This document shows, piece by piece, positions 35,401 to 46,012 of a stretch of 64,000 bases of DNA. Position numbers and translations under genes: made by a program. How positions within the stretch are numbered: the first letter of the stretch is position 1; every line of letters begins with the position of its first letter. The DNA is from Craspedostauros australis. Taxonomy: Eukaryota > Bacillariophyta > Bacillariophyceae > Mastogloiales > Achnanthaceae. Under the pieces are notes generated by a model. The model was not told the origin of the DNA. It was given only the letters and a program-made list of their open reading frames with translations, and ran no database searches. The stretch is from the NCBI GenBank assembly GCA_026770025.1, contig JAMXDE010000010.1, positions 992,001 through 1,056,000 of the forward strand. Direction: 5' to 3'.

Positions 35401-35851
35401 TGGCGATGTCTTCCTTGCTCTTGGCATCGGAAAACGCGCCCCATTTCTTCTTCCTTCGCTCCTCTCTCACCTTGTCGTTGTCCTCCTCCATCAACTCATC
35501 CAAGCGCTCCTTGCGACGCACGCGGTCGACATCGATGTCGTCGTCATCCTCCTCTTCAAATCCCCAGCTCACGCCGGAAACTTTCGAAGTCCCGAACTGA
35601 ACGTTTACATCGCGCTGATTCGGATGGATGCCAGAAAGAGAAGTGAGGGACTGGCGTTTCCAGGCAGTGAGATCCTCACATTGATTTCCTGCCGCACGTT
35701 GTGGGGCATCGCAGTTTGTGCCGCGCGTTGATTTCATGGCGGCATCGCCGATCATCCATGGCTGCATGAATCCTCTTGATGTCGGAAGGGCCATCAGCAT
35801 GATGATCTTCGTCAGAGCTGACCATGGCTGCACGCATGGTCGTGGAGACAT
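32480..35851 (-). CDS. Short Mfd/TRCF-like DNA translocase, plastid-type
   Basis: Single exon, 1123 aa. Residue about 268 starts the RNA-polymerase-interacting RID/CarD-like domain (GDFVVHRKFGIGRF). Superfamily 2 translocase motifs follow: Walker A near 473 (GDVGFGKTEVAIRALF), motif II near 574 (DEEQRFG), motif III (LSATPIPRT), and motif VI with the TRG-type element (GRVGRSDQQAYAYF, NRDLEIRGAGSLLGTEQSG). A C-terminal D7-like region ends the protein. The UvrB-like damage-recognition modules that open bacterial Mfd are absent; an acidic and coiled region takes their place. Plants have a comparable truncated chloroplast homologue. The N-terminus (ALTKIIMLMALPTSRGFMQPW) resembles a diatom plastid leader with Phe after the cleavage site. 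The likely role is moving or releasing stalled plastid RNA polymerase; a full repair-coupling role is doubtful without the UvrA-binding part. Confidence 0.88.
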   Translation of the reverse strand: MSPRPCVQPWSALTKIIMLMALPTSRGFMQPWMIGDAAMKSTRGTNCDAPQRAAGNQCEDLTAWKRQSLTSLSGIHPNQRDVNVQFGTSKVSGVSWGFEEEDDDDIDVDRVRRKERLDELMEEDNDKVREERRKKKWGAFSDAKSKEDIAKVDAEMRQQIKDENDAKQNLATQAGVQLEILAAPENTIFDENGDVKIVAGTSRGSSGWYNKVDKDLENEWAAMENENDGVEDGESEAADTVVVDGKIVSRDTLQGVRVGSAGGWELEVFPGDFVVHRKFGIGRFDKTCRRPKGKLTEEERAAQDTRRAEILTRELKKISGGVTPDYIQRIRGKFGTDEDTDPISNPQTTVLEISYADGVVHVPVERAYRISRYRAGDAVIKPRLSRVRGDTWRKARQKVEANTLALAQDVLALYATRETLQRQPFDPTKEDIVKDFETSFKYTPTVDQQKCFEDVENDMVWRSRPMDRLVCGDVGFGKTEVAIRALFRSITNGRQAALLAPTGVLAAQHYKNIVQRMGEGTKHARKIALLRGSMGAKKARELRESISNGEIELVIGTHAILSNQIKFNDLGLLVIDEEQRFGVKQKERLKLICSGIDVLTLSATPIPRTLQMSLSGIRDTSTIRSPPPMRKPTISYVQNIEDDIIREAVQLELDRNGQCYYVVPRIAMIDDAQERLARLFPGIRIAIAHGRMARNGAEESVAQFAEGNHDILLATTVIENGVDIPTVNTIVIQNSQAFGMSTLYQLRGRVGRSDQQAYAYFLYNEDSVTEQAALRLQAIGELNELGSGFDVANRDLEIRGAGSLLGTEQSGMAARVGFDLYMRMLKKSIRQLRGLDLPLVPRTNVLLPGQQGSMRVTKKNKKGDLVSVQAFQIPRSFIPDPLVRRAEETKARLAENTSSLVDLTNSWKQNHGPLPPSLQVRLKTLHLHACTRRLGIDLVGLVENEDGTFDCALRSPGLRPRHWAMIIPLLPRGVPTKGLDAVFPGRLTLSGDDQQVVGGTKIDLKALLEDPSMNEDADNWDALDQEEIEAMKEISSAYQIKKFEDVDIEQYPRFVVKDFGNGPKAVDRLLKLLLPAAKAVFEKQEQDKDTAKMATDLRDKKEAIAKRRKAQELADQQRQFLMD

Positions 35852-36737
35852 GTTGGCCGTTCGTTGATGCTCTGTGGCTTGGAAGATGGACTAGCACAAG
35901 TACTTGTATTCGTACCGCGCAATACTCCTGGCGTGGTACGAGGGTTGATGGACACCTCCTGACGTTGTTCCACCAGAGGGACGTCTACGGCAGCTCCGTC
36001 TTGGATTGGAGTAGAGTAGAGTGCTCTGGGGGAGGGGGGAAGGGGTCTGTTGTATTATATTATATTCTATAATATAATATGTACTCGTAGATTGCTTGTG
36101 AAGCACACGCAGCCAAGAAAGTGATGGTGACGGAGACTGTTGGGTGATGCTCGGTGTTGTGTTGGGTGATGATGGCTGTTGCGTTGTTGTTCTGCACCAC
36201 AGAACAAACACATCGCTCCTCCCACCGTTGAGGTTCTTGGTGGCGAAATCTTGGAAGGTGTCATGGGTGTGATTGGTCCGGAGACGAAGACGAAAAAGTC
36301 TTTTCCGCGTCGGTCCATCCATCCGGCACGCAACAATCCGGAAGTTAGTCCCGAGTTTGATAGTCATACGTGACTGACTAGCCAGAGAAATGCATAGTTC
36401 GTAGGATGGGAGCAGTATGTGGAGGTTGGAAGGCAGGTCAACTCTTGACTTCGAAGGACGACAGAAGTTGATCAAACAAGCGAAATGCACTAATCTACGA
36501 CTTATTTCAGTATCTTTCTCATCTAATGGCCCGAACGTGCGATTTGAAGTGCGACTCTTGCCTACGATCGTGTACATTCACAGATTTATGTGCGTGTACG
36601 CGTACGGGTACGTTTTGACGTGCGGATGGTGATGTTAGTTGCCTCTCTTGTTCGTCTTTCATTTGCTTGTTTCGGCTGTGGGTCCTGTATTGTGTGTACC
36701 AATACGAGCCACGGATATCCCGTCATTGTGGGACGGT
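35852..36737. other. Intergenic between Mfd-like start and CSC1-like stop
   Basis: About 890 bp, holding the helicase promoter on the left. Contents include a GAGTAGAGTAGAGTG cluster near 36009-36023, a perfect 12-bp AT inverted repeat at 36053-36079, and directly after it a TACTCGTA motif (36082-36089). No gene seen. Confidence 0.5.
36053..36079 (+). repeat. Perfect 12-bp AT-only inverted repeat, 3-base loop
   Basis: TATTATATTATA, loop TTC, TATAATATAATA. A 16-base part (36058-36073) recurs in inverted orientation at 11104-11119 inside the candidate mobile element. It lies about 200 bp upstream of the Mfd-like ATG. Confidence 0.85.
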
Positions 36738-39700
36738 TCAATCATCGAGAGACTCGTCATCGCTGTCAGACTCATCTGGTACTCCAAGCCAGTGCTTGAC
36801 AATTGAGAAGCCGACCTTGGATGACATGTCCAAGTGATGCAAAAGCTCATCGGCGTCCTTGGTGAGGTCGTAGTAGGAGAATGGACGTTCGGGATCATTC
36901 CTGTTGAACCATTCATGTCGCGGAACATCAAATTTTAGTGAATCGGCGCATATGCATCAACATGGGTGTAGCCAGGTGGGCGACGTTGATTCGAAGTACG
37001 AGGATAGGCATGACGAATGCGTGTGATGGGAGCGGTGATGAAGGTTGGCAATCGAAGATGGTGGTGAGTTTTTTTTTTGGCAATGGACAAGCAGTAGAAC
37101 AATAAACTTTGAATGTGAACACGAAGAAGAGCAAAGCGCATCTTCTGGCGGACGAAGTCCTCCAGTGATTCTCAGGAACAGCCAGCCAGCAGCAGTAGCG
37201 GTAGCAGTAACCGCTGCAATATTGACGGTCGCATTTGTCTTGCCACCCGCGTCAGGCAGACGTACCAATCGTAAAGTTCTTCATCAATGACATCGCTGTC
37301 GGCGGCAAGGAGTGGATACGAAAACATGGCGGACTCCACCTGTGGGATGTATGCGTTGATGGACGGGACCTGGCTGAAAGGAATCCCCATATCGTCACCA
37401 ACACTCTTTGAATTTTGGGCATGCAAGGGAGCGTATCATACCATACCACAATTTGAAGGTGGCGACAGCATTGTGTATTCGTAGATGTTGGTGAGAAAAA
37501 TGTTCGAATCACAATGATGATGATCATGATGTGATAGTTGTGGCGAATGAAAGACACAAGCGACGAGTAGGAAAGGCGAGTCTCGCGGAGTGTGAGTTTA
37601 AATCGAGGAGCGACCGCGTAGGAGTGGGATGATGACTGTCTGCAACATCATGGACACAGGAATGGGCAATCTCCAACCGCCATTTTGTAAATGTCTCGCC
37701 CTGCACATAATACTGTCACGGAACACTTTGCACTACTCACCTTGTAGCTTGAGCGGAACAGGCTCAACCATCCCTTCAACCATCCCAGGAAGAATACGAA
37801 GGCGACGACACCGCTGACGGCGACGGTGGACCAACCGTAGATGAATGTAATCGTCTCCTGCTCTTCCGTCATCCATCGGTCTTCGCCCTGCTTCGAAGGA
37901 ATGAATGGGAATCCAGGCGAGGCCAGAGTTCCTGAGCCGATGAGATTCTGTCGACAGTACCGGTAGTCGGTGTCGTCAGCCACGATGCTGACTTGATGGG
38001 TGTCCCCGTTTTTCGCAGTGATGGTGTAATCACCGACATAGGAACTGCTAACAACAGTGTCGTTCTGGCACAAGTTGTCGTATGGGAATCCAGACCAGTA
38101 GTACGACGACAGGACCGCCATGGCAACGCATGCCAGAGAGAAGAAGTATCGTCGGCTGAACTTGGAGACATCGGTACCGAGATGTGGCGGGCGCTTCCAT
38201 GTTCTCATCAAACTGAAGCGATCAACATAGTAACTGATGAACCTGCTCGTACATTGGCGAGGTGGAAAGTGATTGTGGAGCGTGGATACCAAACGTGCAT
38301 TCGTGACAGGCCAATACAGACGACCATGTGTTGTGGGGAATATGTAGAGTATTCCACGTCGCACCATACATTGTGTTGTGTATTGCATTGCGTTGTAACA
38401 TCGGTATGTTGGTTGGAACGGCCGTGTTAGACATGCGATGGGGACATGTTTTGTTGGAAAGGGAAAAAAAAAACACATGAGGACGGATCATGCGTAGAGG
38501 ACAATGAGTTTAATGCACAGAAGAATGAGTAAATTAATGAAGCGATCGAATGAAGCATCAACCCAAGTCTCGATGCGAAGTCAGGAGACGACGAAGCAAT
38601 CTGGCCGTCCATATCATGCACAGAGTACTTACAATGCGATCGAGCAAAGGAAGAATGCGCCAGGGAACAAGGCACAGTACCACAGCGCCAAGAACAGGAG
38701 CTTTGTCATGTTTGTGTAGCTGTCAGCCGTTGGAGGCGTTCAGAGAGCGTTTGCAGGTGGATGTAAGACGTCAACAAAGAGCAAATGGATGAGTGAGTGG
38801 TGGACTGTACCGTGCATACATAGATGTCGATGGTGCACTGACTCGTGAGGTGTTTCGGGAAGAGTTGGGCAACGCCAACTTCATCTGATAAACAAGCAAA
38901 CAAACGAGTGCGGCGATGTACGAATACAAGCCCACACGTCCAACACCGGCTGCGCTTGTCATTTGATACTGGGGATACGTTTCTTGGCGGCGATGCAGCT
39001 AGATGGTCGACCAGTTGAACCACTCCTATCCACGCGGGATGGTATCAACCATTCTACATGTGCACACATTTGTACGTACCGTTCAGCAAGCTCGAAGGCT
39101 TCCCCTTGGAACATGAGATTCATGGCATCCTGCGAGGTGGCACGAGGCGCGAGCAAGTGACGGTTAATGTGCCCCGTTGGGTCCGCCAACTGGAGACTGT
39201 TGGTCGTGACGATATCAGCGAAGAACAATGCAGCAGCCTGCACGGCCACACCGTCATCTCCACAAATGGTGTCCGTGAAGGGTGTGATGATCGTGATGAC
39301 GAAGGCAGTGTTGACCCAGCGGAATGCGGCAATCTTGAAGTACAGCGACGTTTGTTTGCTGCCCTCTGCTCCGTGCGCCTCCATGTCCGTGAGTGCTTTG
39401 GCGAGCATGGGGAAGATGACGTTGGCACCAGAGATGGCGAACGCCGAACCGAAAGTTGAGATATGGTTCGCAATGTTGACGAGGAACACAACAGCAACAA
39501 TGGCGAGCACCGTGCACACACAAGTCAAGAACTGCTGCTTGAGACGGTCCTTGTATCCGGCGTTGAGGTCTTGCCAGCGGATCGTGTTGGGTTCATCCGG
39601 TTCATCGACCATGAGGACCTTGTTGCCGCGGAAGAGGTACTTGGGATCCTTCAAGGCGCGGCGGTTGTTGCGAGAAGCTGTGAGAGAGCCGACGCTGAGC

Positions 39701-41550
39701 TTGGAGAGTACTTTGCGCTGATCTGCTTCAGTCTCGAAGATGAGAAAGACCCGGGTGACGGGGTAATCGAGCTGGGCCAGCCCTTGCACCTTGGCATCTA
39801 GGGCGACTAGACGATCGAACTGCTCCGGTATTCCACTCACGAATAGGGACATGATTTTTTTAAATCCCTTGCGATCACGCTCCTCCTCTGTTGCGATGCG
39901 TGCCAGGTTGAGCACGTCGAGGGATGTTCCAGGTTCCAACGTGTACTGCAGCTTGCGAAGCAACTCTCTTCGCTCGACAAGGGTCCGGACCAAGATGTCA
40001 TTGTCGACGGCGACGGTACAGACCGTGACTCGCGCATCGCAGGCCTTTTTGAAGAACTGCTTCCACTCGTCTGGATCGTTGGCATCCTCCGGTGGGTTTT
40101 CAACGACCACGGCGTAGTCCTGAGCAGTCTGCTCATCTTCGTCGAATTCAACTTCTTGCTTGCGCAGGTAGGCCGAGAGGAGCATGGTGCTGATGAGAAC
40201 CACGATCATGGTGATGTAGTTGACAAGTCCAAGGCGCTCAGTGACCTCGCAGTTGTTCTTGAGGGCAAATGGAAGACCTGTCTCGTTCGAGAATGCGCAG
40301 CGCGAGGCAGTGAACTGATACGCATCTGCGGCGCAGTCGCAATCCGGGCACGGCACCCAGGTCCGGTCGCTGCAGATGGCGGATCCTTCCACGAGGAACG
40401 GCAAGCTGTGCACGTCCAACGAGGCATCGCTGTAGTCGGAGCTTGCGAAGTAGATCATGTTCGGAAGATTGATGCAGCCTGCAATGAAGGTGATCATCGC
40501 AATACCACGGAGGGTGGAGAAATACAGGCCGAGACCCAAACCGAAGTCTCCCAGCTGTCGTCGGCGTCGTCGTCATCATCGTTTGCACCGTTGATGTTGC
40601 ATGTCGCAGAGGGGGTCATTTTTGTTGCCGTTGTCGTTGCCGTTGTCGTGCAGTAGGATGTTGAGCATTTGTTTGTTTGTTGATTGTTTGTTGGAGTGTT
40701 GGCGTATGGATCCGGGGATCGGGAGGTCAGACGGAGTCCGATGACCGACGATCGAGGATGGGATCACCAAGCACATGGAACAGGGGAGGAAGAAAGAGAG
40801 ATGGGTGAGCGAGGAGGCTACAACGTTGAAGGAAGTTGGCAGGAGAACAAACCGCACGAGCGGCGCAGCAATCACGAAAGCAAGCCGCCATTCTTCGCAG
40901 CTTCGGCATTCATCGAGATTCATCAGCGTGGCGACATGACGTTGACTTACCTGGGAATGAGGGGTTGCAAAGGGCGCGTAGAGTTTTGTCGGAACCGTCT
41001 TCTCGCCTGGTTCTGCCCGATCCAGCTGGTCGACACCGGTAGAAAGGGTCTTTCGCAGCGTCCGTGCCACGAAGCTCTTGCGGTTGTTCGTGTTGGGATC
41101 CACGATGTATCGGCTGAGCGCCACGTGCTCGAAGTATGCCCAGGCTCTCTCCAGAGACGGTTTCTCCACGTGGGCCGTGAGAGGCTGGCCATGCGCCGAC
41201 AGCGACGAGAGCATCTCATCGTCGCCGGCTTCTGATGTCTTGCCCTCCTCGCCGGCTGCCGGGTTGTACCACTTCTTGCTCATCATCGACAGGGCGATGC
41301 GGCGGCCGTAGGTCATCTCGCTGGGATGGTCGTTGAGGAAGTCGATGTTTCTGCGGGACCTGCCACCGACAGCGCCGTAGTTTGCCGACCCAGGCTGCCC
41401 GTTGGTGTCCCCGTCCGCCCCATCATCGCTGCGCGCATCGTAGTACCCGCTGAACAGGATGGAGGCCTCCTCCGGATTCGTGACGATCTCCTCGCTCATC
41501 AAGGTGCGACCGCTGGGCCTCTGTCTTCGTTTGCTGCCTGCTGCACCCAT
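36738..41550 (-). CDS. CSC1/OSCA/TMEM63-family ion channel, six exons
   Basis: Exons by eye: 40951-41550, 39080-40554, 38633-38719, 37741-38242, 37266-37405 and 36738-36900. These total 2967 nt and 988 aa with all phases consistent. Joins restore family-like sequence, such as PHSQ-LGDFGLGLGLYFSTL, ELAER-YTNMTKLLFLALW and ALFPGAFFLCSIAL-FISYYVDRF. Layout: cytosolic N-terminus; first helices (STLRGIAMITFIAGCINLP); an extracellular Cys-rich loop (CPDCDCAADAYQF); a helix (YITMIVVLISTMLLSAY); a cytosolic RNA-recognition-like domain (about 326-575, VTRVFLIFETEADQRKV); then the channel helices, and an acidic C-terminus. Family members are mechanosensitive or osmosensitive cation channels. The C-terminal IPFSQVPSINAYIPQVES block resembles long protist relatives. 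The exon 5 acceptor (AAAG at 37406) is the weakest join. A CT/GA tract sits in the 5' leader. Confidence 0.85.
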
Positions 41551-41584
41551 GGAAGGCAAATGTCGAATATGAGCAATGGGGTTA

Positions 41585-41610
<26 letters not shown>
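41585..41610 (+). repeat. CT dinucleotide tract in the CSC1-like 5' leader
   Basis: About 13 CT units starting 35 bp upstream of the CSC1-like ATG (reads as GA on the coding strand), followed by a TG-rich stretch. It is probably transcribed as 5' UTR. Confidence 0.85.
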
Positions 41611-41616
<6 letters not shown>

Positions 41617-42251
41617 CTGTGTGAGTGTCTTTCCAAGGTCTGGTTCGGCAGAGTGGGAAATGGACCTTGCCAGCTGTGCCAATTGATTTTTGTGTCTTTG
41701 TTCTTGGTGGTCTCTGTGTTGCCAAAGTGGGGGCATTGGCGCAATCAAGATCTCTCTCGAGCAATTTCGGTGATCCTTCCGTCGTGGATTTTCACGAGAT
41801 CTTCCCCCCTTGCGTGTGTTGTGTTGTCTGTGCGTTTCTGCGTAAGGCTTGTCATCAACATCAACATCAACACGGATCCATCTCGTGAGCTCAACATCAC
41901 ACGCGATCAGCACCACTTCCGGTTCTCCGTCCACTTCCGATCTTTTCGTTGGCAGCAACACGGTCTTGGCGTCAGTGAACTGTCGAGTGTGCTTGTTTCA
42001 CGATCTGCGGCGTCAGTCGTTCTGTCGTCTCGGCCACAAATCGCGCACAACTATTTTGTCGTTGGGGCTTCGCCAGTACTTCTTCAAATTCGCTTGCATC
42101 ACGACTGGGAAATACAATGCCCGTTTGCAAGAATACGACATGCTTGTGACGTGATGTGTTTTTGCGCAAACTGTTCGACGAATCACATTCGCACTTGTAC
42201 ACTCTCTCTAGTCTCGAGGGAGAGAGTACCATACTCTACTTGTGCGAGTGA

Positions 42252-42271
42252 AGAGAGAGAGAGAGAGAGAG
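42252..42271 (+). repeat. AG dinucleotide tract
   Basis: Ten AG units near a GAGTACCATACTC-like imperfect palindrome (about 42226-42238), upstream of the CSC1-like gene. Confidence 0.85.
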
Positions 42272-45200
42272 CGACTCTACTTCACATAGTACTCTATTAT
42301 TGCACTCGAAGGTAAAGTAATTGCGAATGTCTTGTTGTGGATCCCGACCAGCGGACTATTTTCTGCTGCTTGCAGAGACTCTCCATCTCATCGACACGAA
42401 TCTTCGGCTCGCGGAGACAGCGATTCAGCTCACTCATTTGCCCAGCTCTCCCACCACCCCGACCATGCTTCAACAATTGGTTAACCTCCAACAGAAAATC
42501 GAAGGTTCGGCTGGATGGCTCTTTCAAGCATCCACGCGACAGCAACTTCGTGAATGATGCAAAGGAATACCACGATGCCGTTGACGTATGTAGCTCCCCC
42601 TGCACATACTTTTGACGTTTGTTTCGTTCCAGAAACGGATCTACGAGTGCCTTGTATTCATGATACTCGATCGGTTTCGGCAAGCGCGCGCGCGCGAGAG
42701 AGATTTGTGAGGTTGTGGCTTGATTTCAGTCGGTCGCTGAGCGCACTTGTCCTTCACAGCTTCTTCTCTCTGTCGATGCGCCGTGGTTGCGAGACCTATG
42801 GTCTGCACTCGTGTCCCCAATAGGAGAGAGCTGTTAGATTGGTATTGCTCATTAACTAAAGTACGTCATCGAAGTGCTGGTTTGATTGCGTTCCCATGTG
42901 CATATCGATTCTGTCAAGGTGAGCGGCCTTGGAACGGAACTTGATGAGTTGGTCCATCTCCTCGTGCGAATAGACAGATCGATATCCACCAATGGAAATC
43001 TCTGTGATGTACTTCTGGAGTCCAAGATGGTTGCTAGAGTGCTGCATCCATTCTCAAACCGACACTGATTGAGTTCCATGCCTGCTGAGTGTTCGTAATT
43101 GGTGGCCATCAACGTATCGCAATCGTGAAGATCACAGAAGTTCAGCTGTGCCCAATTGGTCGCCATGGGAATATCACAAAGTTGCCTCATGTCGAAGATG
43201 CATTGTTCCAGCCGCATGTCCAGAGATGATGAAGCTGCGATCACCAAGCGGAGCAAGAAACAGATCCCTTGTGCTGGACACTGCCATCGCTATTGATATC
43301 GACATCAGCATTCGCATTGGCAATACTATGCATTGACGTTGATGTAGACTCAGGTGTCCCCTGCACTGAGAATCCCACGACCTTGCCACAAGGCTTGGTG
43401 GAACCAAGGCCTTGGCGACACAGCGATGAGTCTGTACCGATCCACCAGAGAGTCTATTTCAGCGAAGGTGAACCCTGATTCTATGGCTTTGGCCCAGTAT
43501 TCATTGCGTTTGGGCTGAGCGATCCTGCGTATCCATGTTGTTGGCTCCCTATCCCAGCTTCATATGGTGCAAAGTTCTTTGGGTGGTTCCTCTTATCCAA
43601 GCAACTGCTTTCAAAACAGGTCGAAGTCTGGGTCATGATGATCCTCATAATGGATGTTTCTGCTGGGATCTTCCATCATGCTGGACATTTTTTCTCGACA
43701 ACGTCAGTTTGGGAGGTTTCGTTTCAAATCAGTATGATTGATGTGTTGCAATGGCACGGATTGCATTGGAAGGGAAGGGAATGGCGTTTGTTTGGTTAAT
43801 GTACAATTCCATTCGTTTGTTTCTAGTTCCAACATTTGTGCTCTGTACGAGTACTCTCGAGTGGAGTAGATGCTGCTCTGTGACCATGCACATCACAACA
43901 CACCATGGTCCATCGAAAACTTAGATTGGCATGCCACCTAGGGCATTGCGATTTCGCAACGATGCAAGCATCATCGACAATCGTGTTCCATTTCGAGCGT
44001 GTGCCATACTAACAGAATGCGAGTACTTGTGCGTGAAGCAAAGTAAGCATCATCAATGATCGTGTTGCGACTGCTCGCAAACTAAGCAAGACGATGTGGA
44101 ACGAAGCGAAATGAAACGAAGCGCACAACGGAGTTGGAGCATTTGCGAGCCGGTCAGCCAGATGGTGTTCCACTCCCACAGGAAAGCAACACACGAAGTC
44201 ACGCCGACGCTCCAGGAGTCTCCTCGTGCGGCTTGTGCAGTTAATCTTATTCATGGCCTGCACGGATGCGCCATGCGCCTTGGTTCAATCGAGACAGGAC
44301 AAAGTACGAGCTGCGAGCAGAGAGTGTAGATCGTATGGTATTACATAATATGCATTAGTACTATACGACTCCATCAATTGTGGCAGCTCATAAAAATAGT
44401 GTCTACAGGTAGAGAGAGAAAGGAAGGGATGTCGCAAACTACGACGGATACGATCTATAATAGTAGAATAGTTTGTTTGGAGTATTTATCGAAGATATTA
44501 CCATTCTCGCAGAACGGATACCACACCGATGGAGTATGCGCTGATTGGGTGGACGAATAGAAGCGGAATTTCAAATTCAAATTTCTGTTCATCCACGCTC
44601 CCGAATGTTATCATAGGGAGGTTTAACGGCAAAGACCACGGTTGGCATGCGAACGCCTTTTCAGTCTCGTGGACCCCACCTTTTCCCTCGGTTTGGTACC
44701 TCCAAGCCACCGCGCCGACTGGCTGATCGACGGGTTCATCCAGTGATGGCAACCCAAACCGGGATTTGATGAATGGTCTCTTCTTTTCTTGGTGGTGTGT
44801 GCTTCTTCTTGGTGGCTTCGTGCATTCATTCGAATCGCGAGGCGTTGGGGGTCGACCCCGTGGATGTGACAGTTGTTTTCGTTGTTGTTGCCGTTGTTGT
44901 TGCTACTCAGCCGACTCGATTTTCCGTTACGGTTCGTTCTCCACCTTCTTTGCGCTTCGTGTCAACTCATTGATGGCAGTCACACTCCGCGGGTACGATA
45001 CGAGGCACTCTATCGCGACCTTGGTTGCTTCCTGCCCTCAGCAGAGCTTTGTTGTCCATCAGGTGTCAGCACTCTTCTGTCGGAAAGAGACAAAGCCATC
45101 GACGTCCACATTCTCACCGCCATCACCATCGCTGGTATCAACAACAGGCAACACTCGAGCAACCACAACACAATCAACAAGCAACAGAAATACGTTCGCT

Positions 45201-45397
45201 GAGTGAAGCGGTCCGCACACAAACTGCCATTCGACAGCAACTTTGGCACACTTGACAACAACCGCCGTGTTCAGACACATTCCGAGGACTCGGGTGCAGA
45301 CCGACAGCGACACTTGCAACGACGATCACAGCACGACGATCGCTCCGCAACTACTACCCAACGCATACACGCACAGTCCATTCCTCTGCTCAACATC

Positions 45398-46012
45398 ATG
45401 CCTCCACAAGTGGCGTGCGATACGAACGACGACAGCCTCGTCTCATTTGAGGAGGTGTTGGCAACCACAGACGTCACGACGCGCGATGGCTGCGTGATGT
45501 GCGGCATCTGGGATGGCCTCTGGCTTCCAGCCTTTGCCGATTCTGCTGTGGAATCGATCTTCCTCGACGACAGCGAGACCGACATCGATTTTCACCGTCG
45601 CGGCGAAATCTGCGCGAGCGAAGACGAATGCAGTAGAGACTACGGGTCCGGACGCGGTTCTTCCCGCAGCAGCCAGCTGTCGCTGCTGCCCAAAAAGCAG
45701 TTGAGCATCCCGCCATCTCCTCGAACCGTCTGCAGGGTTTGGAAGCAGAAGCGCAAACAGAAGCAAAAGGAGGAGCAGACGCAGCTATCAATGGACGATA
45801 CAGAGCGGCATGCCAACACTGGAGGCCCCCGATGTTCTGCAGGAGACCCAGCATATGACCCAGCGTGGGAAGACCGATACCTGCAGTGCCAAGTCAAGCA
45901 GTCAGCCCGGGCCATACAGAGAGACTTCGAGAACAATGCACCGCGTGACACGCTGTACAGTTACGAAAAGTATGGTACGCGTGGCAAGTTCAAACGTCAG
46001 GTTGCGATTTGA
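45398..46012 (+). CDS. Small hypothetical protein with basic middle and conserved-looking C-terminus
   Basis: 204 aa, single exon. The frame is open from 45203, but I chose the ATG at 45398 because the upstream codons read like a leader (His/Gln/Arg-rich). The N-terminal part is acidic with Cys, Trp and Leu residues (DGCVMCGIWDGLWLPAFAD). The middle is Lys/Gln-rich (VWKQKRKQKQKEE), and the end is polar and helical (QSARAIQRDFENNAPRDTLY, then KYGTRGKFKRQ). No known domain, signal peptide or membrane segment is seen. Codon composition resembles that of the flanking genes, which favours a real gene. Function unknown. Confidence 0.5.
   Translation: MPPQVACDTNDDSLVSFEEVLATTDVTTRDGCVMCGIWDGLWLPAFADSAVESIFLDDSETDIDFHRRGEICASEDECSRDYGSGRGSSRSSQLSLLPKKQLSIPPSPRTVCRVWKQKRKQKQKEEQTQLSMDDTERHANTGGPRCSAGDPAYDPAWEDRYLQCQVKQSARAIQRDFENNAPRDTLYSYEKYGTRGKFKRQVAI

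Larger units (their letters stand above)
41551..45397. other. Gene-poor 3.8-kb interval
   Basis: The left end is the CSC1-like promoter. The rest shows only short frames. On the minus strand, 42297-42683 (128 codons), 42852-43256 (134 codons) with a more protein-like alternative frame at 42856-43047, 43174-43407 and 44498-44752 could be fragments of decayed genes or mobile elements; none matches a family I know. GA tracts lie at 41585-41610 and 42252-42271, and a TACGAGTA motif at 43846-43853. The right kilobase precedes the small plus-strand gene at 45398. Confidence 0.5.

Noticed and set aside
38771-39079. Membrane-like 63-codon frame (38771-38962) as an alternative CSC1 exon
   Set aside because: Joining it gives poor family continuity, whereas 38633-38719 restores the expected ELAER-YTNMTKLLFLALWYC sequence in phase; the region is treated as intron 2.
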